A stretch of DNA of 6,152 nucleotides from JBOHHR01 sp050740975 (GTDB taxonomy: Bacteria > Pseudomonadota > Gammaproteobacteria > JBOHHR01), in NCBI GenBank assembly GCA_050740975.1, contig JBOIEE010000173.1:1-6152 (forward strand), written 5' to 3'. Made by a program: the position numbers and the translations under genes. Numbering within the stretch: the stretch's first letter is position 1; each line of letters opens with the position of its first letter. Below the pieces are notes generated by a model. That model saw nothing but the letters and a program-made list of their open reading frames with translations, did not search any database and was not told the origin of the DNA. Below, piece after piece: positions 5,843 to 6,152 of the stretch.

Positions 5843-6111
5843 TTAGGTGCGACGTGCAAAAGCTAACCACGAGCACCTCCGCAAGGCAAGCCCTAATGGT
5901 TCTATTTCAGAAATCTCTTCGGTGTAGAGTGTCAATTCGATCAGCGGCTCGAGTAGTTGCTCGACCGCTAGTCCCGGAAAGTTGCCAAGCACCAACTCCT
6001 TGGCGAGTAAGCGGCTGATATACGCAGTTTGAGCGCCCGGGTGCGCGAGGCATAGACGAAGTCGCGATGGCCGTTATATCTAGGGCACTTCGATAAATTG
6101 CTTTCCTGCAT
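5843..6111 (-). pseudogene. Small unidentified gene broken by a single frameshift
   Basis: I do not recognise this gene. From the ATG at 6111 one frame reads MQESNLSKCPRYNGHRDF, then VYASRTRALKLR to about 6022, and goes on to a stop at 5968-5970. Another frame takes over at 6022 and reads YISRLLAKELVLGNFPG, then LAVEQLLEPLIELTLYTEEI and a further stretch to the TAA at 5843-5845. The second part looks like a real helical, acidic protein rather than noise, and one missing base near 6023 joins the two into about 89 residues. A stop codon directly precedes the ATG and no Shine-Dalgarno sequence is visible. It converges on rpoH with 22 bases between. It could be a decayed gene, a sequencing error, or chance; the last residues (ALRRCSWLAFARRT) look unlike the rest and may also be out of frame. 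Confidence 0.4.
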
Positions 6112-6121
6112 CTATCGAATC

Positions 6122-6150
6122 GCAAAGCAAAAAGCGGGTTTTTGCTTTGC
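6122..6150. repeat. Perfect 12-bp inverted repeat at the right edge
   Basis: GCAAAGCAAAAA at 6122-6133 and TTTTTGCTTTGC at 6139-6150 are exact inverted copies around the 5-base centre GCGGG. It lies 10 bases upstream of the start of the broken small gene. As RNA it gives a stem rich in A-U pairs with no T run after it inside the window, so a terminator cannot be claimed; more of the structure may lie beyond the edge. It could also be an operator or part of an element that continues to the right. Confidence 0.6.
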
Positions 6151-6152
6151 TC

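Noticed and set aside
5845..5878. AGGTGC / GCACCT inverted repeat as an rpoH terminator
   Set aside because: Only six pairs around a 22-base loop, with no T run after it; too weak to claim.
5821..5960. tRNA, tmRNA or small RNA after rpoH
   Set aside because: I found no cloverleaf, no T-arm consensus and no tag-like peptide; nothing supports an RNA gene.
5907..6125. Minus-strand open frame of 72 codons
   Set aside because: Its composition (many Arg, Thr, Ser and no hydrophobic pattern) is not protein-like; the other two minus-strand frames here give the better joined candidate.

Overview
The window looks like a chromosomal housekeeping segment from a gammaproteobacterium that is not an enteric. 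The main support is the RpoH protein, which closely resembles gammaproteobacterial sigma-32 and carries an RpoH box. Further support comes from two genes with Sec signal peptides (periplasm, so Gram-negative) and from a gene order like that of Pseudomonas and its relatives: coaD, rsmD and two M16 genes facing ftsY and rpoH. I infer the group from protein resemblance only and cannot name a genus.

Layout. Positions 1-3772 hold a tightly packed leftward unit. In transcription order it contains an active-type M16 metallopeptidase, its non-catalytic M16 partner, rsmD (16S rRNA guanine-N2 methyltransferase) and coaD (phosphopantetheine adenylyltransferase, cut by the window edge). Stop and start codons overlap as ATGA at two of the three junctions, and the third has a one-base gap. 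Positions 3773-3889 are the divergent control region. It contains an 18-bp near-palindrome overlapping a possible ftsY -10 element. Positions 3890-4849 encode a compact FtsY, the signal-recognition-particle receptor. Positions 4850-4923 form a 74-bp gap that holds an almost perfect CIRCE operator (the HrcA repressor site). Interleaved with it are a sigma-E-like promoter and an extended -10 sigma-70-like promoter. Positions 4924-5820 encode RpoH. Beyond that, 5843-6111 on the minus strand looks like a small gene broken by one frameshift, followed by a perfect 12-bp inverted repeat at the window edge.

How it fits together. The rightward side couples membrane-protein targeting (FtsY) with the heat-shock sigma factor. 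The ftsE and ftsX genes that normally separate ftsY from rpoH in gammaproteobacteria are absent. In their place is a CIRCE element, which would put the positive regulator of heat shock (RpoH) under the negative regulator HrcA, with envelope stress possibly feeding in through sigma-E. This proposed regulatory hierarchy is the most interesting point in the window. The leftward side is a conserved set: an M16 pair predicted to work as a periplasmic heterodimer, then ribosome modification and coenzyme A synthesis.
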